Position numbers and translations under genes: made by a program
Notes under the pieces: generated by a model
What the model saw: only the letters and a program-made list of their open reading frames with translations
Database searches by the model: none
Told to the model about the DNA's origin: nothing
Assembly: GCF_008831285.2 (NCBI RefSeq)
Contig: NC_045144.1
Location: 23,019,716-23,083,715, forward strand
Direction: 5' to 3'
DNA length: 64,000 nucleotides
Source of the DNA: Nymphaea colorata
Taxonomy: Eukaryota > Streptophyta > Magnoliopsida > Nymphaeales > Nymphaeaceae
In this document: piece after piece, positions 62,483 to 64,000 of the stretch
Position numbering within the stretch: position 1 is the stretch's first letter
Layout of the letters: each line of letters starts with the position of its first letter

Positions 62483-64000
62483 ATGGCCCTTCAGCTTTCA
62501 AGATTCCTCCTGTTCTTCCTTTACATTCTAGCTCATATCTGCAGATCACCTGCAACTTCACTCAATAGCACCTTTCTCTTCAATAGCTTCCGCCCGTCAG
62601 ACCTTAACCTGTCTGGCTCTGCAACTGTTACCAGGACTGGGGCTCTTCAGCTGACTAACGGTCAACATTCCATGGAACCAGGCATCAAAGGCAATGCATT
62701 CTTCCCTGCCAGTCTGCAGTTTAAGAAGCCTACCGCCTCCAAGAGAGCCAAACCATTCAGTACTCGTTTTGTATTCGCAATCGTCTCCCAGGCCCAGCAA
62801 TCAGGTGGCCATGGCTTCGCGTTCGTCGTTGCGCCGTCCACCAACTTCTCCAACGCCACGGGAGGTCGCTTCTTTGGCCTCTTCAGCATCAGGAACAACG
62901 GAAACGCAATGAATCATATATTTGCAGTTGAATTCGACACAGTTCAACAAACAAATTTTAATGATATAGATGAAAACCATGTGGGTGTCGACATCAACGG
63001 TGTGAACTCCAGTGCCTCCGAACCTTCTGCTTATTATACAGGGAATCGCAAAAAAGAACAGGTGCTCCTAGATAGCCAGACGCCCATTCAAGCATGGATA
63101 GAATATGATGGGCTGATGAAGCAGCTGAATGTCACCATAGCTCCATTGTCACACCCACTCCAGCCAAATCGCACACTCATTTCACGTTCCATTGATCTGT
63201 CCCCTGTTCTGCTTGAGCACATGTATGTTGGATTCTCTTCTGGTACACAAAAGCTGGTAAGCAAGCACTATATTTTGGCATGGAGCTTTGCAATGAATGG
63301 AAAAGCTCCAGAATTGGACCTTTCACACCTTCCCTCTATTCCTCGGGATCGTACTCCTCTGTGAAAGTCTTTTAAGCTGTACCTATACATTTCTGTAGCT
63401 TTAGTGGCTCTATTGTTTATCATCGTCACATTTAGCATTTCTTATTTGACCAAAAGGAAGAGGAAGCTGACGTCTGAGAAGATAGAAGGATGGGAGATGG
63501 ACTACCCACATAGGCTTCCCTACAGAGAACTCTATGGTGCAACCAAAGGTTTCAAGGAGGAGTTGGGGAAAGGAGGCTTCGGCAGTGTCTACAAAGGTGT
63601 GCTTTCCAGTAGCGGAATCGAGATTGCAGTCAAGAGAGTGTCGCATGGTTCAAAGCAGGGGATGAGGGAGTTTCTGGCGGAAATATCAACCCTGGGGAGG
63701 ATGAGGCACAGGAACCTGGTCCAATTGCATGGTTGGTGTAGACGAGGCGATGACCTGCTCCTGGCTTATGAATTCATGCCATATGGGAGTCTAGACAGTT
63801 TTCTTTTTGATGTTAAAGGTAGAAGCCTGAGTTGGGAACAGAGGTTCAAGATTCTGAAGGGAATTGCTTCCGGCCTGCTGTATCTTCATGAAGAGTGGGA
63901 GAAAGTGGTTGGGCACAGAGATGTTAAAGCAAGTAACGTGTTGTTAGATGGTGATCTAAATGGCAGGTTGGGTGATTTTGGCCTTTCCAGACTCTATGAG
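62483..64000 (+). pseudogene. L-type lectin receptor-like kinase with in-frame stop (partial)
   Basis: Membrane receptor kinase family of plants that senses extracellular ligands through a legume-lectin domain. The ATG at 62,483 opens a hydrophobic signal peptide (residues ~1-26, LLFFLYILAHI). The lectin domain spans residues ~28-265, with the metal-binding-type stretch FAVEFDT followed by ENHVGVDINGVNS, and ends AWSFAMNGKAP. At 63,362-63,364 the same frame hits TGA. Beyond it, without any frame change, come a membrane segment (~63,383-63,450, [17 protein letters not shown]) and a kinase. The kinase shows [11 protein letters not shown] (~63,566), IAVKRV (~63,624), [11 protein letters not shown] (~63,914) and DFGLSR (~63,974), all intact. 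The window ends just after DFG. The family usually lacks introns, as here. Either a recent pseudogene, a truncated secreted lectin, or a sequencing/assembly error. Confidence 0.9.

Noticed and set aside
1-64000. CRISPR arrays, bacterial operons, riboswitches, rRNA
   Set aside because: The sequence is plant nuclear DNA. No regularly spaced short repeats, ribosome-binding sites or rRNA signatures were seen. tRNA genes cannot be excluded without a covariance-model search.

Overview
The window reads as nuclear DNA of a flowering plant. It is AT-rich, has almost no long open reading frames, and is packed with plant-type transposable elements at various stages of decay. The retroelements (chromovirus-like Ty3/gypsy, Ty1/copia, plant LINE) and DNA elements (BED-type and TTF-type hAT transposases, hAT-like and Tourist-like MITEs, a CACTA-like end) are typical of angiosperms. 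The only substantial host gene is an L-type lectin receptor-like kinase, also a plant-specific family. I cannot name the species. All boundaries were read by eye and may be off by a few to tens of bases.

Layout. 1-6.5 kb: mostly anonymous sequence with two readable leucine-rich-repeat exon remnants near 6.0-6.4 kb. 6.6-8.1 kb: BED/hAT transposase pseudogene, itself split by a 0.33 kb MITE. 8.9-18.3 kb: a large decayed Ty3/gypsy element with long LTRs of at least 2 kb. Its 3' LTR is cut off by a second, TTF-type hAT element (18.3-21.2 kb, minus strand). 22.4-25.4 kb: a candidate 3 kb LTR on the minus strand, part of which recurs inverted at 25.7-26.5 kb. 26.9-28.7 kb: a second copy of the same gypsy family, minus strand. 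31-32 kb: small LINE remnant. 34.7-36.0 kb: an exact 3 x 357 bp tandem array whose unit fuses host flank to half of a hAT-like MITE. 37.3-41.4 kb: LTR-like fragment followed by a Ty1/copia pseudogene. 43-45 kb: microsatellite, 114 bp tandem duplication, and a 658 bp Tourist-like MITE next to a gypsy 3' end. 47.5-49.3 kb: second copia pseudogene, minus strand. 49.7-52.6 kb: 190 bp hAT-like MITE just upstream of a LINE ORF2 pseudogene. 54.2-58.7 kb: long LTR-like non-coding block with a strong G-quadruplex candidate. 59.8-60.1 kb: CACTA-like end. 62.5-64.0 kb: lectin receptor kinase running off the window.

How the parts work together. No element here looks autonomous now. Where catalytic motifs can be read, many are broken: the aspartic protease motif in all four LTR-element copies where it can be read, the integrase acid residues, and the LINE palm motif. 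The mobile DNA tells a history of nesting: MITE into hAT, hAT into LTR, MITE into gypsy remnant, MITE into LINE. The receptor kinase is a single reading frame from signal peptide through lectin domain, membrane segment and kinase, interrupted by exactly one in-frame TGA just before the membrane segment. As written it could yield only a secreted lectin-domain protein. I found no convincing novel multi-gene system. The most interesting items are that stop codon, the MITE-derived tandem array and the inverted LTR-like arms.
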